Shown piece after piece: positions 1 to 9,760 of a stretch of DNA of 64,000 bases. A program made the translations under genes and the position numbers. Under the pieces are notes generated by a model that saw nothing but the letters and a program-made list of their open reading frames with translations, made no database searches and was not told where the DNA came from. This DNA comes from Grimontia marina (GTDB taxonomy: Bacteria; Pseudomonadota; Gammaproteobacteria; Enterobacterales; Vibrionaceae), in NCBI RefSeq assembly GCF_900060185.1, contig NZ_FIZY01000005.1, positions 62,001-126,000 of the forward strand. Reading direction: 5' to 3'. The stretch's first letter is position 1, and each line of letters starts with the position of its first letter.

Positions 1-2130
1 CTCTTCGAACGCTTTCACGATCTCTTCCTGAGCTTCCAGTGCTTTGCCCACTGCCCAGCGATCTGCAACCACCAGATCTTCCGCTGCCACCATATCAGTT
101 TCAGGGTTGAAGCCGTTCAGGTTCGCCAGCAAGAAGCGCGCGGTGTTACGAATACGGCGGTAAGCGTCTGCACTACGTTTCAGGATTTCATCAGATACTG
201 TCATCTCACCGGTGTAGTCAGTCGATGCCACCCAAAGACGCAGGATGTCGCCACCCAACTTGTTCATCACGTCCTGAGGTGAAACCACGTTACCGATAGA
301 CTTCGACATCTTGCGGCCCTGGCCGTCAACGGTGAAGCCGTGCGTCAGAACCTGCTTGTAAGGGGCGTGGTTCTTGATCGCTACAGAGGTCATCAGGGAA
401 GACTGGAACCAACCACGGTGTTGGTCGGAACCTTCCAGATACATATCTGCCTCATGGCCTGCAAACTCTTCGCGCTGGTTAACCACTGCATAGTGCGTTG
501 CACCTGAATCGAACCATACGTCCAGAGTGTCCAGCACTTTCTCGTAGTTCGCCGCTTCTGCACCAAGCAATTCTTCAGCGTCTAGTTCCCACCATGCCTG
601 GATGCCAGACCGCTCAACTTTCTGAGCCACTTGCTCAATCAGCTCAACGGTGTTCGGATGAAGCTCTGCCGTTTCCTTGTGAACGAACAGGGCAATTGGC
701 ACGCCCCAGGTACGCTGACGTGAAATACACCAGTCAGGTCGACCTTCTACCATTGACTCAATGCGGTTTTGTCCCCACTCAGGGATCCACTGTACGTTTT
801 TGATTTCTTCCAGTGCTTTTGCACGCAGGCCCGCTTTCTCCATAGAGATAAACCACTGAGGCGTTGCACGGAAGATAATTGGCGTTTTGTGGCGCCAGCA
901 ATGCGGATAGCTGTGCTCGTAAGCGTGGTGATGCAGCAGCGCACCGTGCTCTTTAAGCACTTCAACCACGTTATCGTTCGCTTTAAATACGTGTTGACCT
1001 GCAAACAGCTCTGTGTCTGGCAAGTAAACACCGTTGCTACCTACTGGGTTAGCCACTTCAAGGTTGTACTTTTGACCAACCGCGAAGTCTTCCTGACCGT
1101 GTCCAGGTGCCGTGTGTACAACACCCGTACCTGATTCAGTCGTTACGTGATCGCCCAGGATCACAGGAACATCGAAGCTGTAGAACGGGTGGTTAAAGCG
1201 CAGCAGTTCCAGCGCATCACCTTTACAGAAGCCCAGATTGTGGAAGTGCTCGATTCCGGCACGATCCATCACATCTTTCGCAAGCTCTGCAGCCATGATC
1301 AGACGACGTGGCGTTTCACCTTCCACCTGAACCAGCACGTATTCCAGCGCATCAGAAACCGCGACTGCACGGTTCGCTGGCAGAGTCCAAGGTGTAGTGG
1401 TCCAGATAACGATAGACACATCACCTTGACCTAAATGACCTTCGTTCAGGTTGAACTTAGACAGCACTGCAGCTTCATCGACAGCCCCAAACATGACATC
1501 GATTGAAGGAGAAATTTTGTTGTAGTACTCGACTTCAGCTTCTGCCAGTGCAGAACCACAGTCAGTACACCAGTGAACCGGTTTGAAACCTTTGTGCAGG
1601 TGACCGTTACCCGCGATTTTACCCAGTGCACGGATGATGTTTGCTTCGGTATCAAAGTCCATGGTCAGGTATGGTTTGTCCCACTCACCCAACACGCCCA
1701 GACGTTTGAAGTCTGCCTTCTGGCCTTCAACCTGCTTCGCAGCGTACTCACGACACTTCTGACGGAATTCAGCAGCAGACACTTTCTGGCCTGGTTTACC
1801 GACTTTCTTCTCAACCATCAGTTCAATAGGCAGGCCGTGACAGTCCCAACCTGGTACGTAAGGTGCGTCGAAGTCTGAAAGAGTTTTGGACTTAATAATA
1901 ATGTCTTTAAGAATTTTGTTTACGGAGTGACCAATGTGAATATTGCCGTTCGCATACGGAGGGCCGTCATGCAAAATGAAAGATTTTTTGCCTTTCTTCG
2001 CTTTACGGATTTCACCGTAAAGATCTTCGTCGTACCAGCGCTTGAGCATTTGTGGCTCGCGCTGTGCAAGATTCCCTCGCATCGGAAACGCGGTTTCCGG
2101 CAAGTTTAAGGTATCTTTAAAGTCACTCAT
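1..2130 (-). CDS. ileS: Isoleucyl-tRNA synthetase (C-terminal part outside window)
   Basis: Class I aminoacyl-tRNA synthetase that charges tRNA-Ile in the cytoplasm. The start is the ATG complementary to 2128-2130, giving [12 protein letters not shown]. The HIGH signature lies at residues 65-68 and the KMSKS loop at about residues 607-611 (bases 298-312, read on the minus strand). The window edge cuts the gene after 710 codons; E. coli IleS has about 938, so the tRNA-binding and zinc-binding C-terminus is missing here only because the window stops. It lies 33 bases downstream of ribF on the same strand, as in E. coli, and the next gene in that order would be lspA. There is no sign of damage in the visible part. 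Confidence 0.97.
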   Translation of the reverse strand, partial: MSDFKDTLNLPETAFPMRGNLAQREPQMLKRWYDEDLYGEIRKAKKGKKSFILHDGPPYANGNIHIGHSVNKILKDIIIKSKTLSDFDAPYVPGWDCHGLPIELMVEKKVGKPGQKVSAAEFRQKCREYAAKQVEGQKADFKRLGVLGEWDKPYLTMDFDTEANIIRALGKIAGNGHLHKGFKPVHWCTDCGSALAEAEVEYYNKISPSIDVMFGAVDEAAVLSKFNLNEGHLGQGDVSIVIWTTTPWTLPANRAVAVSDALEYVLVQVEGETPRRLIMAAELAKDVMDRAGIEHFHNLGFCKGDALELLRFNHPFYSFDVPVILGDHVTTESGTGVVHTAPGHGQEDFAVGQKYNLEVANPVGSNGVYLPDTELFAGQHVFKANDNVVEVLKEHGALLHHHAYEHSYPHCWRHKTPIIFRATPQWFISMEKAGLRAKALEEIKNVQWIPEWGQNRIESMVEGRPDWCISRQRTWGVPIALFVHKETAELHPNTVELIEQVAQKVERSGIQAWWELDAEELLGAEAANYEKVLDTLDVWFDSGATHYAVVNQREEFAGHEADMYLEGSDQHRGWFQSSLMTSVAIKNHAPYKQVLTHGFTVDGQGRKMSKSIGNVVSPQDVMNKLGGDILRLWVASTDYTGEMTVSDEILKRSADAYRRIRNTARFLLANLNGFNPETDMVAAEDLVVADRWAVGKALEAQEEIVKAFEE

Positions 2131-2163
2131 TGATTGTTCATTCCGTATATGGACGTTTAGACA

Positions 2164-3105
2164 TTATTTCTCATCATACTCAGCCAGCCACGCACGCGCT
2201 GTCTGGGCATCAATTCCGATTTGGGCTTTCAACTCATCGAGCGAGCCAAATTTCATCTCGTCGCGCAATTTATGTAAGAGCTGCACTTCGATCTGAAGAC
2301 CATAGAGATCACGCTCCAGGTCAAAAAGGTGTACTTCCAGTTGTTGGCGCACACCGTTGACAGTAGGCCGTGTACCGACATTCGCTACACCACCCAGCCA
2401 TTGTTCTTCTTCAATTCCGCCAACACGCACCACATACACACCGGAAACCGGAGATACACGACGCTTGAGCGGAACATTTGCCGTTGGGAAGCCGATGGTC
2501 CGACCCAACTTTTTACCGTGGGAAACACGACCGCTGATGCTGTAAGGGCGACCAAGCATCGCTTCTGCTTCACTCTGATGCCCTGCAGCCAATTCGTTAC
2601 GAATGGCTGTACTGCTGACACGTTGCTCAGAGACAGTAAAGCTGTCAGTGCTTACCACTTCAAAGCCAGCCGTTGTCGCTTCGTTTTGCAGATAACAAAA
2701 ATCGCCCTGACGCTTAGCGCCAAAGCGAAAATCATCACCAACCACGAGAAACTTAACACCCAATTGTTCAGCCAACAAGCGATGAACGAAGTCATGCGGC
2801 GTGATAGAGGCGAATTTGGCGTTGAAGTTAACCATGACGAGACGCTCAACACCCAGTTTGGCGAGTTGAACATACTTATCGCGAAGTCGGGTGAGTCGTG
2901 CCGGAGCATTTTCTCCTGAAAATAGCTCTCGCGGTTGAGGCTCAAACAGCATTACCGTTGAAGGCAATCCAAGCTCACGCGCTTTTTCCACCACGCGACG
3001 CAGTACTTCCTGATGACCCAAATGGACACCGTCAAAGTTACCGATTGTCAGCACGCAACCACGATGTCTGTCGCGGATGTTATGGATACCCCGAATTAAT
3101 TCCAT
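2164..3105 (-). CDS. ribF: Bifunctional riboflavin kinase / FAD synthetase
   Basis: RibF converts riboflavin to FMN and then FMN to FAD in the cytosol. The protein is 313 residues, the usual size. The N-terminal FAD synthetase nucleotidyltransferase part shows GNFDGVHLGHQ near residue 23, and the C-terminal flavokinase part shows GRTIGFPTAN near residue 203. It starts with MELIRGIHNI, the usual family start. It sits between murJ and ileS on the minus strand, the conserved gammaproteobacterial order murJ-ribF-ileS. A short gap of 61 bases to murJ contains a possible promoter of its own. Confidence 0.97.
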   Translation of the reverse strand: MELIRGIHNIRDRHRGCVLTIGNFDGVHLGHQEVLRRVVEKARELGLPSTVMLFEPQPRELFSGENAPARLTRLRDKYVQLAKLGVERLVMVNFNAKFASITPHDFVHRLLAEQLGVKFLVVGDDFRFGAKRQGDFCYLQNEATTAGFEVVSTDSFTVSEQRVSSTAIRNELAAGHQSEAEAMLGRPYSISGRVSHGKKLGRTIGFPTANVPLKRRVSPVSGVYVVRVGGIEEEQWLGGVANVGTRPTVNGVRQQLEVHLFDLERDLYGLQIEVQLLHKLRDEMKFGSLDELKAQIGIDAQTARAWLAEYDEK

Positions 3106-3141
3106 AGCGGTAAAACAGCTTTCCCCTTAAAAAACCGACGG

Positions 3142-3147
3142 ATTATA
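3142..3147 (-). promoter_or_regulatory. Possible -10 box in front of ribF
   Basis: On the minus strand the hexamer TATAAT lies about 37 bases before the ribF start codon. No convincing -35 hexamer sits at the expected distance (the best is TGATTG). It would allow ribF-ileS to be transcribed separately from murJ. The call rests on the hexamer alone. Confidence 0.3.
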
Positions 3148-3166
3148 TACTAATCAGAAGCCGCAA

Positions 3167-4726
3167 TCAGCCTTCCGCGCGAAGTTGATGCGGTCGCAGG
3201 CCCAAAATCACCAGCGAGACTACGTAAGTGATTGCGCCCGCAGCAATTAAGCCGGTCAGCGTATAAACTCTTTGCCACAAATCCATCACCAGCCATTGCT
3301 CAAATACGGGCATAACGTGATAAACCACTGCGCCCATGAGCGCCACACCGAAGATAAGTCGCAGGGTGAAAATCACCGTATCTTTGCTGACGCGGTAAAC
3401 CTGTTGTTTGTGGAGGCCACGATACAGCAAGCCTGCATTGACCAAAGCAGATAACGCCGTCGCGATCGCCAAGCCTACATAACCGTAGAAATAGGCAAAA
3501 ATCAGATTGAATACCATATTGCTCGCCATGGCGATGATGCCGTAACGCACGGGCGTTTTTGTGTCCTGCCGGGCGTAGTAGCCCGGTGCAAGTACTTTGA
3601 TCAACATAAAGTTAAGCAGACCTGACGAATAAGCGATAAGTGACATGGCGGCCGCATTAACATCATCAGCGCCGAACTCACCGCGCATGAAAAGCACCAT
3701 CAACATAGGCTTGGCAAGCACAATCATTCCTACCATGGCAGGAGCGCCAAGCAACAGTACCATGCGTACTCCCCAATCCATGGTGGACGCAAAATGACCT
3801 GAAGATTGCTCCACATGTTTTTTGGATAGCGCAGGAAGAATCACTGTTGCGATGGCAATCCCGAACAAACCTAATGGAAACTCTAGCAAGCGATCTGAGT
3901 AGTAAAGCCAACTGATAGAACCGGTTGCCAGGAAACTCGCAATGAAGGTATCGAGCAAGAGGTTAATCTGGCTAACAGAAACCCCAAACAATGCAGGAAT
4001 CATCAGGGTACGAATTTTTGCCACGCCTGGATGCGACCAGCCCCACTTAGGGCGAACCAGCATCCCTTCTCGATAAAGGAACGGGATTTGGAAGCCGAAC
4101 TGGATCAGACCGCCAAGAAAAACACCAATACCCAAACCTATTTCTGGCTGGTCCATGTTTGGTGATATCCATATAGCTGCCGAAATCATGGCGATATTCA
4201 GGAATACCGGCGTAAAAGAGGACACCGCAAACCGACCCAAGGTGTTTAATATTGACCCAGCCAGTGCCACAAAGGTAATAAACCAAAGGTATGGGAAGGT
4301 GATCTTTAGTATCAGAGAGGCCAGCTCAAATTTGTGTGACGAAGGGCCATCGTTCACCCAATCAAGGAACCACCCCATCCCGAACAAGGCAGTGATAACC
4401 GGTGAGGCAATCACACCAATCAAGGTGACTATTGTCACCAACAGACCCAGTGTGCCCGACACATACGCAATCAGTTCCCGGGTTTTGGTTTTATCATCAC
4501 TGGCTTGATATTCTGCCAGCACTGGGACGAAAGCCTGTGAGAATGCACCTTCAGCGAAAAGACGTCGCAGGAAGTTAGGGATTTTGTTGGCAAAGAAGAA
4601 AACATCCGCCGCCGCGCCTGCACCCATTAAATTCGCTATCACCACATCGCGTACAAGACCCATAACGCGCGAAATCATGGTCATTGAACTGACAATCAAT
4701 CCAGAGCGAAGTAATCGCTTTGACAC
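3167..4726 (-). CDS. murJ: Lipid II flippase MurJ
   Basis: MurJ (formerly MviN) moves lipid II across the inner membrane for peptidoglycan synthesis. The 519-residue product is almost wholly hydrophobic helices, consistent with the 14 membrane segments of the MOP-superfamily fold. The N-terminus, MSKRLLRSGLIVSSMTMISR followed by VMGLVRD and the FFFANKIPNFLRRLFAEGAF stretch, is the highly conserved family start. It reads toward ribF and away from rpsT, which is divergent. The stop codon is 61 bases from the ribF start. Confidence 0.96.
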   Translation of the reverse strand: MSKRLLRSGLIVSSMTMISRVMGLVRDVVIANLMGAGAAADVFFFANKIPNFLRRLFAEGAFSQAFVPVLAEYQASDDKTKTRELIAYVSGTLGLLVTIVTLIGVIASPVITALFGMGWFLDWVNDGPSSHKFELASLILKITFPYLWFITFVALAGSILNTLGRFAVSSFTPVFLNIAMISAAIWISPNMDQPEIGLGIGVFLGGLIQFGFQIPFLYREGMLVRPKWGWSHPGVAKIRTLMIPALFGVSVSQINLLLDTFIASFLATGSISWLYYSDRLLEFPLGLFGIAIATVILPALSKKHVEQSSGHFASTMDWGVRMVLLLGAPAMVGMIVLAKPMLMVLFMRGEFGADDVNAAAMSLIAYSSGLLNFMLIKVLAPGYYARQDTKTPVRYGIIAMASNMVFNLIFAYFYGYVGLAIATALSALVNAGLLYRGLHKQQVYRVSKDTVIFTLRLIFGVALMGAVVYHVMPVFEQWLVMDLWQRVYTLTGLIAAGAITYVVSLVILGLRPHQLRAEG

Positions 4727-4946
4727 CTATATCCCCTTAAAAAACAAAAGGAAGTAAACCTGCCTGCCTTTCGCGCGCGCCCCCTGTAGTTATAAATAGA
4801 AAGAAGGCATCTTGAATAGCACGAAAAGCACAGATAAAAGGCTTACTTCAAGTAAAGAATGCTGGTAGAATCTGCCGCCATATTAACCGCGATGTTCGCA
4901 GCACGCCAATCTTAAGGTGAGTGCGGCGGATATTTGCACAAATGAA

Positions 4947-4975
4947 TTGACAACTCGGGTAAAACGAGGCATATT
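4947..4975 (+). promoter_or_regulatory. rpsT promoter with palindrome around the -10
   Basis: A perfect -35 TTGACA (4947-4952) is followed after exactly 17 bases by CATATT (4970-4975). Transcription would begin near 4982, about 40 bases before the rpsT start codon. The -10 hexamer is itself the spacer of an inverted repeat, CGAGG and CCTCG, at 4965-4980. A second weaker -10-like TAGAAT lies near 4865, so two promoters are possible. Confidence 0.65.
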
Positions 4976-5022
4976 CCTCGGCCTTAAATTGTCACCGAAT
5001 ATAAGATTTGGGAGTTAGACCC

Positions 5023-5283
5023 TTGGCGAATATCAAATCTGCTAAGAAGCGTGCAATCCAATCTGAGAAGCGTCGCCAGCACAATGCAAGCCGTCGCTCA
5101 ATGATGCGCACTTACATGAAAAAAACTATCGCAGCTATCGCAGCAGGCGATAAAGAAGCGGCTACTAAAGCATTTGCTGAAGCGCAACCTATCTTGGACC
5201 GCATGGCTACTAAAGGCCTGATCCACAAGAACAAGGCTGCTCGTCATAAAGCTGCTCTGGCTGCTCAAATCAAAGCTCTGTAA
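5023..5283 (+). CDS. rpsT: 30S ribosomal protein S20
   Basis: S20 is a primary 16S rRNA-binding protein of the small ribosomal subunit. The product has 86 residues and is rich in lysine, arginine and alanine. The family start [12 protein letters not shown] fixes the initiator as the TTG at 5023-5025; an in-frame ATG-type start upstream would add residues not found in the family. GGAG at 5011-5014 is the ribosome binding site. A weak TTG start is also used in E. coli, where it takes part in autoregulation of S20 synthesis; the same control is inferred here. A terminator follows. Confidence 0.96.
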   Translation: MANIKSAKKRAIQSEKRRQHNASRRSMMRTYMKKTIAAIAAGDKEAATKAFAEAQPILDRMATKGLIHKNKAARHKAALAAQIKAL

Positions 5284-5303
5284 TAGCGCTCCGATTTGAA
5301 ATA

Positions 5304-5331
5304 AAAAAACCGGCTCATGGCCGGTTTTTTT
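5304..5331. terminator. Bidirectional terminator between rpsT and hlyU
   Basis: An AAAAAAACCGGC / GCCGGTTTTTTT hairpin with a short loop lies between two convergent genes. It has a T-run in either direction, so it can end both rpsT and hlyU transcripts. Confidence 0.85.
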
Positions 5332-5345
5332 ATTTGTTCAATGTT

Positions 5346-5657
5346 TTACTTCGCGCAATACAACTGGTGCAGTGTAGTCATGATGGTTTGCACTTCGACA
5401 CTCTTCAGCGAATAGTAGACGGTCTGCGCTTCTTTCCTTGTTGCTACCAGACCATCGCGTCTCAACCAAGCCAAGTGCTGAGATAATGCAGACTGACTGA
5501 GCTGGAGCTTCTCACTCAGCGTACCAACAGACATTTCCCCTTCCAGCAGATAACAAAGTATGAAGAGTCTGCGCTCGTTTGCCATTGCTTTTAGCAACTG
5601 CACTGCCTTTGGCCCAGCTTCTTGCATTTTTTCTAGTTCCATACTTACTGCCTGCAA
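5346..5657 (-). CDS. hlyU: ArsR-family transcription regulator HlyU
   Basis: This is a winged-helix ArsR/SmtB-type regulator of about 98-103 residues. The stretch LLKAMANERRLFILCYLL, the recognition region LQLSQSALSQHLAWLRRDGL and the wing TRKEAQTVYY match Vibrio HlyU, which activates haemolysin and RTX toxin genes by displacing H-NS. HlyU lacks the metal-binding motif of true ArsR sensors, and cysteines near residues 35 and 101 fit the redox cysteines reported for the family. The likely start is the internal Met of MELEKMQEAG (about 5642), because the five residues before it are not typical. It is convergent with rpsT, and nhaR lies upstream on the same strand. Which genes it controls here cannot be seen. 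Confidence 0.88.
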   Translation of the reverse strand: MQAVSMELEKMQEAGPKAVQLLKAMANERRLFILCYLLEGEMSVGTLSEKLQLSQSALSQHLAWLRRDGLVATRKEAQTVYYSLKSVEVQTIMTTLHQLYCAK

Positions 5658-5757
5658 AAATTACATCTAAAGGTTTGTTTGTGTTTGACTTAAGTTTAAC
5701 ACTGTTCAGGTCAGTAACAACGGTTCGCAATTAAGAATGCTATATAGAAGTTGAGAA

Positions 5758-6645
5758 TTAGTGAAACAACTTGCTGAAATCAGCTTCACATATGCGTTTT
5801 ACTGCAGGGTGCTGGATCATACGCTCAGCGAAAATCACATAGTACTCTTCTTTAAGTGCTTCAACTTTCGCCACTTCCATCACATTCGGTAATTCCAGCA
5901 CATCTGAAGAGTAAAATGTCGGCGCAACAAACATAGCTTTATGATTCGAGCCAAACGCTTTCATCAATGCCGCATCATCAAACTCTCCCAAAATGGTGGG
6001 CGTGATGCCCTGGCTATCAAACCAATGCATTAACTTTCGCCCCATGGCTGTGCGTGTACTAGGGATTAACAATTTATGCTCTTCAATGACAGCAGGAAAA
6101 CGCTTCTTGGAGATATCCCCTGAGCAGAAAAAGCTCATCATGCTCTCGCCTATCTTCACACTGAATAGCCCAGGGCTTTGTGTTGAATCAACCGGGCAAT
6201 CAGACAGAATCATATCCAGCTTATGCTGACTAAGCTGCTCCAACAGCAACTCATGGGTAGACTCAAAGCAACGTAGATGAATGCCATCGTCTTCCGGCAA
6301 TGCTTTTAGCAGCACACGGCTAACAAGGCTTTTCGAAAGTGCGTCCGCGACGCCAACATCGAACAACTGGTGCTCACGTTGGCTGTAATTCACGATATCG
6401 AGCATTTCATAACTCAAGCCAAACATCTTATCCGCATATTTAAATACGAGCTGCCCAAGCTCTGTGGGCTCAATGTTTCTTCCTGCACGTTTGGTCAGCT
6501 TACCTTTGAGCCGCTCTTCAAGCGCCCTGATTTGTCCTGTAACGGTCTGTGGCGTCAGAAACAAGGCATCAGCCGCCTTGGACACTGAACCTTGCTTACA
6601 GACCATCCAGAAGTAATAGAGGTGGTTATAATTTAAATGTGACAT
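5758..6645 (-). CDS. nhaR: LysR-type sodium-responsive activator NhaR
   Basis: NhaR is a LysR-type regulator that activates nhaA in response to sodium. The 295-residue product begins [20 protein letters not shown], and its N-terminal helix-turn-helix includes [22 protein letters not shown]-terminal effector domain follows. It lies downstream of nhaA and a small secreted protein on the same strand, but a hairpin terminator separates them, so it is probably transcribed on its own as well. Length and start agree with E. coli NhaR (about 300 residues). Confidence 0.93.
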   Translation of the reverse strand: MSHLNYNHLYYFWMVCKQGSVSKAADALFLTPQTVTGQIRALEERLKGKLTKRAGRNIEPTELGQLVFKYADKMFGLSYEMLDIVNYSQREHQLFDVGVADALSKSLVSRVLLKALPEDDGIHLRCFESTHELLLEQLSQHKLDMILSDCPVDSTQSPGLFSVKIGESMMSFFCSGDISKKRFPAVIEEHKLLIPSTRTAMGRKLMHWFDSQGITPTILGEFDDAALMKAFGSNHKAMFVAPTFYSSDVLELPNVMEVAKVEALKEEYYVIFAERMIQHPAVKRICEADFSKLFH

Positions 6646-6656
6646 GTGTTCTCAAC

Positions 6657-6695
6657 GAAAAAACGCCAGACACGTTATCCGCGACTGGCGTTTTG
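6657..6695 (-). terminator. Terminator after the nhaA transcript
   Basis: An AAACGCCAG / CTGGCGTTT hairpin followed on the minus strand by a T-run lies between the small secreted protein gene and nhaR. It separates the nhaA unit from nhaR. Confidence 0.75.
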
Positions 6696-6705
6696 AACTG
6701 GTAGC

Positions 6706-6975
6706 TTATCCTTTCTTGGCAATGGTGGAGGTCTTATAGCGACCTCCGGCGCGCTGTTCCAGCGCTCTGCCTAAGAGGGTGTCTTTGTCGACGCTTGGCG
6801 TTGTTGTCAGTGATGCTTTTTCTACAACCTCGGGTTGGGTTGTTTCCAACCCGGCTAAGAACGCTTTACATACTTCTGTCGAATTATCATCGAAACAGTG
6901 TGAGTAATTGTTCGCAGCCAATGCCGGTGTAGCAAAAAGCACTCCGCTAATAATCAATGCTAACTTTTTTCTCAT
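6706..6975 (-). CDS. Small secreted protein of unknown function
   Basis: I do not recognise this 89-residue protein. The start is the ATG at 6975, preceded by a strong GGAGGA site on the minus strand. It has a clear Sec signal peptide, [20 protein letters not shown], with an Ala-x-Ala cleavage site, so the product is probably periplasmic. The mature part is about 69 residues with two cysteines ([10 protein letters not shown]) that could form a small disulfide loop, and a lysine/arginine-rich tail. Its first 29 bases overlap the end of nhaA, so the two genes should be translationally coupled and co-transcribed. A role in sodium or pH stress is only guessed from this coupling. Confidence 0.78.
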   Translation of the reverse strand: MRKKLALIISGVLFATPALAANNYSHCFDDNSTEVCKAFLAGLETTQPEVVEKASLTTTPSVDKDTLLGRALEQRAGGRYKTSTIAKKG

Positions 6976-8137
6976 CGCTATCTTCCTCCACCTCACTCGA
7001 TTTCGGCAATACAGCATTCAGCAGGGCGTAACCTGCCACAGCCGAGATAGTTGAACCAATCAAAATGCCCAGTCGTGAGAAGGTAATATAGCTTTCATCC
7101 ACACCAACAAACGCCAGAGACGAAATGAAGATGGACATGGTAAAGCCGATACCACACAACAATGACACGGCAAAGATTTGCTTAAAGTTTACGTTTTCAG
7201 GTAGGCGAGCAATACCCAGTTTTACTGACGCCCAGCTCAGGGTAAAGATACCCAGAGGCTTACCAATCAACAGACCCAGTGCAATCCCCAATGGAAGCGT
7301 ATTGGTTAGACTTTCTATTGATACGCCTTCCAGTGACACACCAGCATTTGCGAACGCAAAGATAGGCAGAATTAAGAAAGCAGCGTACGGGTGAATCGCA
7401 TGTTCGAGCTCTTTCAGTGGTGATTTACCGTCCTTTCCACCTTCAAGCGGAATCACAAAGCCCAGCACCACACCCGCCAGTGTCGCATGAACACCTGACT
7501 TCAAAACGCTGACCCAGAGAATCGCCCCCACAAGTAAGTACCACCGGGTCTGAGTGACACCTTTGGCATTCATCAGGAAGAGTGCTGCTGTAGCCAAGAA
7601 GGCAACTGTCAGTGCTGTAATGGAGAGATCACTGCTATAGAACAAAGCAATAATCACGATAACGCCAAGGTCATCAATAATCGCCAACGCGAGCAGGAAG
7701 ACTTTCAGTGCCAACGGAACGCGCTTGCCCAGCAGCGCCATCACACCCAGTGCGAATGCAATGTCCGTCGCGGCTGGAATTGCCCAACCCGCTTGGGTGA
7801 CAGGGTCGCCAGCATTAAATGCCAGATATACCGCGGCAGGTGCTACCATACCGCCGACAGCAGCAATAGCAGGGAAGATGGCTTTTTCTTTGGTATTCAG
7901 AGCGCCTTCAATCAGCTCCCTTTTAACCTCAAGTCCAATCAGTAAGAAAAAGATGGCCATGAGGCCGTCATTAATCCAATGTGCAACAGACAAACCTGCT
8001 ATGTAGCTATGAAGCGCACTGTCATACAGTGGTTGCAAAGGCGAGTTGGCAATAATGATCGCCAGAATCGCAGCAACGATCAGCACTAAACCACCAGCTG
8101 ATTCCATCTTCATAAACTGACGAATCGCATCAGTCAT
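6947..8137 (-). CDS. nhaA: Na+/H+ antiporter NhaA
   Basis: NhaA exports sodium in exchange for protons at the inner membrane and maintains pH and salt balance. The product is 396 residues from the ATG at 8137, which follows GGAG at a good distance; an upstream GTG would overlap that site. The transport-site aspartate pair appears in [17 protein letters not shown]. About 12 membrane helices are evident, and the N-terminus [12 protein letters not shown] is typical. The highly acidic C-terminal tail, [12 protein letters not shown], faces the cytoplasm. It overlaps the small secreted gene by 29 bases and probably answers to NhaR just downstream. Confidence 0.97.
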   Translation of the reverse strand: MTDAIRQFMKMESAGGLVLIVAAILAIIIANSPLQPLYDSALHSYIAGLSVAHWINDGLMAIFFLLIGLEVKRELIEGALNTKEKAIFPAIAAVGGMVAPAAVYLAFNAGDPVTQAGWAIPAATDIAFALGVMALLGKRVPLALKVFLLALAIIDDLGVIVIIALFYSSDLSITALTVAFLATAALFLMNAKGVTQTRWYLLVGAILWVSVLKSGVHATLAGVVLGFVIPLEGGKDGKSPLKELEHAIHPYAAFLILPIFAFANAGVSLEGVSIESLTNTLPLGIALGLLIGKPLGIFTLSWASVKLGIARLPENVNFKQIFAVSLLCGIGFTMSIFISSLAFVGVDESYITFSRLGILIGSTISAVAGYALLNAVLPKSSEVEEDSDEKKVSIDY

Positions 8138-8561
8138 TAAAAGCACTCCGTTAAATTAGTTAATCTCTACTAGTCTAGGCGCCGATCATCGATAAAGAAA
8201 AATCGGTTCTTCGGAGATTAAACATCGAAATATCCGAAGTATCCAATCAAAATTGTTACTTTTTTCGCAAAGAAAATCGGTGACTCTGTAATAAACGTTC
8301 CAGCCCAGCCTGCATCAAGCCTTAAAACGGTTCAAGTGCCTATTTTTTATACTGCGATTTCACCCCTCACAAAAATAACTTATCCTCATGTTTTTTATAG
8401 GAATAAGGACACGTGACACAAAGTCTTTACACCCTTTCTTATCAATGGCTGATACACCACCTTATAACTGTCATATTAGTGAAATATTTCGTACCTAATA
8501 TCCGCGCCAGATTCTTTCACTGACACAAATCTGACATTTAACTGTCACGGAGATTTCTCTT
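8138..8561. other. Divergent intergenic region between nhaA and nptA
   Basis: This 424-base AT-rich stretch must hold the promoters of nhaA (leftward) and nptA (rightward). I see no credible gene. The only strong pattern is the set of Pho-box-like repeats at its right end, plus a single further CTGTCAT heptamer at 8468-8474 without a good partner. Confidence 0.6.
8520..8548 (+). promoter_or_regulatory. Triple Pho-box-like repeat before nptA
   Basis: Three heptamers, CTGACAC (8520), CTGACAT (8531) and CTGTCAC (8542), recur at exactly 11-bp intervals separated by AT-rich tetramers. This is the arrangement bound by phosphorylated PhoB (consensus CTGTCAT repeated every 11 bp). The repeat ends next to the GGAG ribosome binding site of nptA, closer to the start codon than usual. 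Confidence 0.6.
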
Positions 8562-9707
8562 ATGACCTCCCAAGCTTCTACTGCTGCACCGATTAACAGC
8601 TCTAAGAATTGGGTACGTTGGGCCAACCTGGCACTTATGCTTTATGTACTGCTTTTGGCAGTTTCCATGGTTGGAAGTGGTTTCAAATGGGCTGCGGGTG
8701 ACGAGGCGAGAACCTTGTTTGAATTCGCATCTCATCCCGTTGCGGGTCTGATGATTGGTATCGTAGCGACAGCGCTCATCCAGTCTTCCAGTACTGTAAC
8801 TTCTATTATTGTTGGTCTCGTCGCTGGCGGCCTGCCAGTTGAAACAGCCATTCCTATGGTGATGGGTGCAAACATTGGCACTACCGTGACCAACACATTG
8901 GTAAGTCTAGGTCACGCGCGTTGCAAAGATGAATTCCGCCGTGCATTTACCTGTGCAACTGTTCACGACTTCTTTAACCTGATTGCTGTAGCTATCTTCC
9001 TGCCGCTGGAAATGATGTTCGGCCTGCTGGACAAGATCTCAAGCTGGTTGGTGGCGCCTTTCATGTTTGAAGGCAGCCTGAGCATGAAAGGTCTGGACTT
9101 TATGGGTCCAATCACCAAGCCACTGGTTAATGGCACTAAAGATATGCTGTCTACACTGCCAGGTAGCTGGGGCGGCATCGTACTGGCTCTGCTGGGTATT
9201 GCACTGATCTTCGCTTCTATCACCATGATGGGCAAGCTGATGCGCTCTCTGATGGAAGGCCGTGCAAAAGAAATGCTGCACAAAGCGATTGGTCGCGGTC
9301 CTATCCACGGCATCATGTCAGGTACTTTGGTTACCATTCTGGTTCAGTCTTCTTCTACGACGACCAGCCTGATGGTTCCACTGGTAGGTACCAACGTACT
9401 GAAAGTACGTGACGTGTATCCGTTCACTTTGGGCGCGAACATCGGTACCTGTATCACCGCCCTGCTGGCAGCAACGGCAGTGACCGGTCCTAACGCAGTG
9501 TTTGCCCTGCAGATCGCTCTGGTACACCTGGCGTTCAACATCATGGCAACCCTGCTGATCTTCGGTACACCATTCCTGCGTGAAATCCCACTGAAGTGTG
9601 CGGAAATGCTGGGTGACGCTGCAGCGAAGAACAAGATGGCTGTCGTGGCTTACTTAGGTCTGGTATTCATTGCGGTTCCTTCGCTGGTAATGCTGGTAAC
9701 CCAATAA
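8562..9707 (+). CDS. nptA: Sodium/phosphate cotransporter NptA
   Basis: This is a sodium-dependent phosphate symporter of the Na/Pi-II (NptA) family in the inner membrane. The 381-residue product has the two inverted halves of the family, each with a QSSST motif (residues 74-78 and from about 262), and repeated GANIGT motifs after each. No C-terminal PhoU domain is present, unlike many longer bacterial relatives. The start ATG follows GGAG and gives a short hydrophilic N-terminus before the first helix. Phosphate control through PhoB is suggested by the heptamer repeats just upstream. The gene stands alone and ends at a strong terminator. It matches the protein described in Vibrio cholerae. 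Confidence 0.93.
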   Translation: MTSQASTAAPINSSKNWVRWANLALMLYVLLLAVSMVGSGFKWAAGDEARTLFEFASHPVAGLMIGIVATALIQSSSTVTSIIVGLVAGGLPVETAIPMVMGANIGTTVTNTLVSLGHARCKDEFRRAFTCATVHDFFNLIAVAIFLPLEMMFGLLDKISSWLVAPFMFEGSLSMKGLDFMGPITKPLVNGTKDMLSTLPGSWGGIVLALLGIALIFASITMMGKLMRSLMEGRAKEMLHKAIGRGPIHGIMSGTLVTILVQSSSTTTSLMVPLVGTNVLKVRDVYPFTLGANIGTCITALLAATAVTGPNAVFALQIALVHLAFNIMATLLIFGTPFLREIPLKCAEMLGDAAAKNKMAVVAYLGLVFIAVPSLVMLVTQ

Positions 9708-9729
9708 GTAATACTGACAAACTGATTTG

Positions 9730-9757
9730 AAAACGCCCGCTGACGCGGGCGTTTTTG
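9730..9757 (+). terminator. nptA terminator
   Basis: An AAACGCCCGC / GCGGGCGTTTTT hairpin with a four-base loop and a T-run lies 22 bases after the nptA stop. Confidence 0.85.
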
Positions 9758-9760
9758 TAT

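Noticed and set aside
5346-5657. hlyU as a metal-sensing ArsR in an arsenic operon
   Set aside because: No ars genes are nearby, the metal-binding cysteine motif is absent, and the sequence follows HlyU closely.
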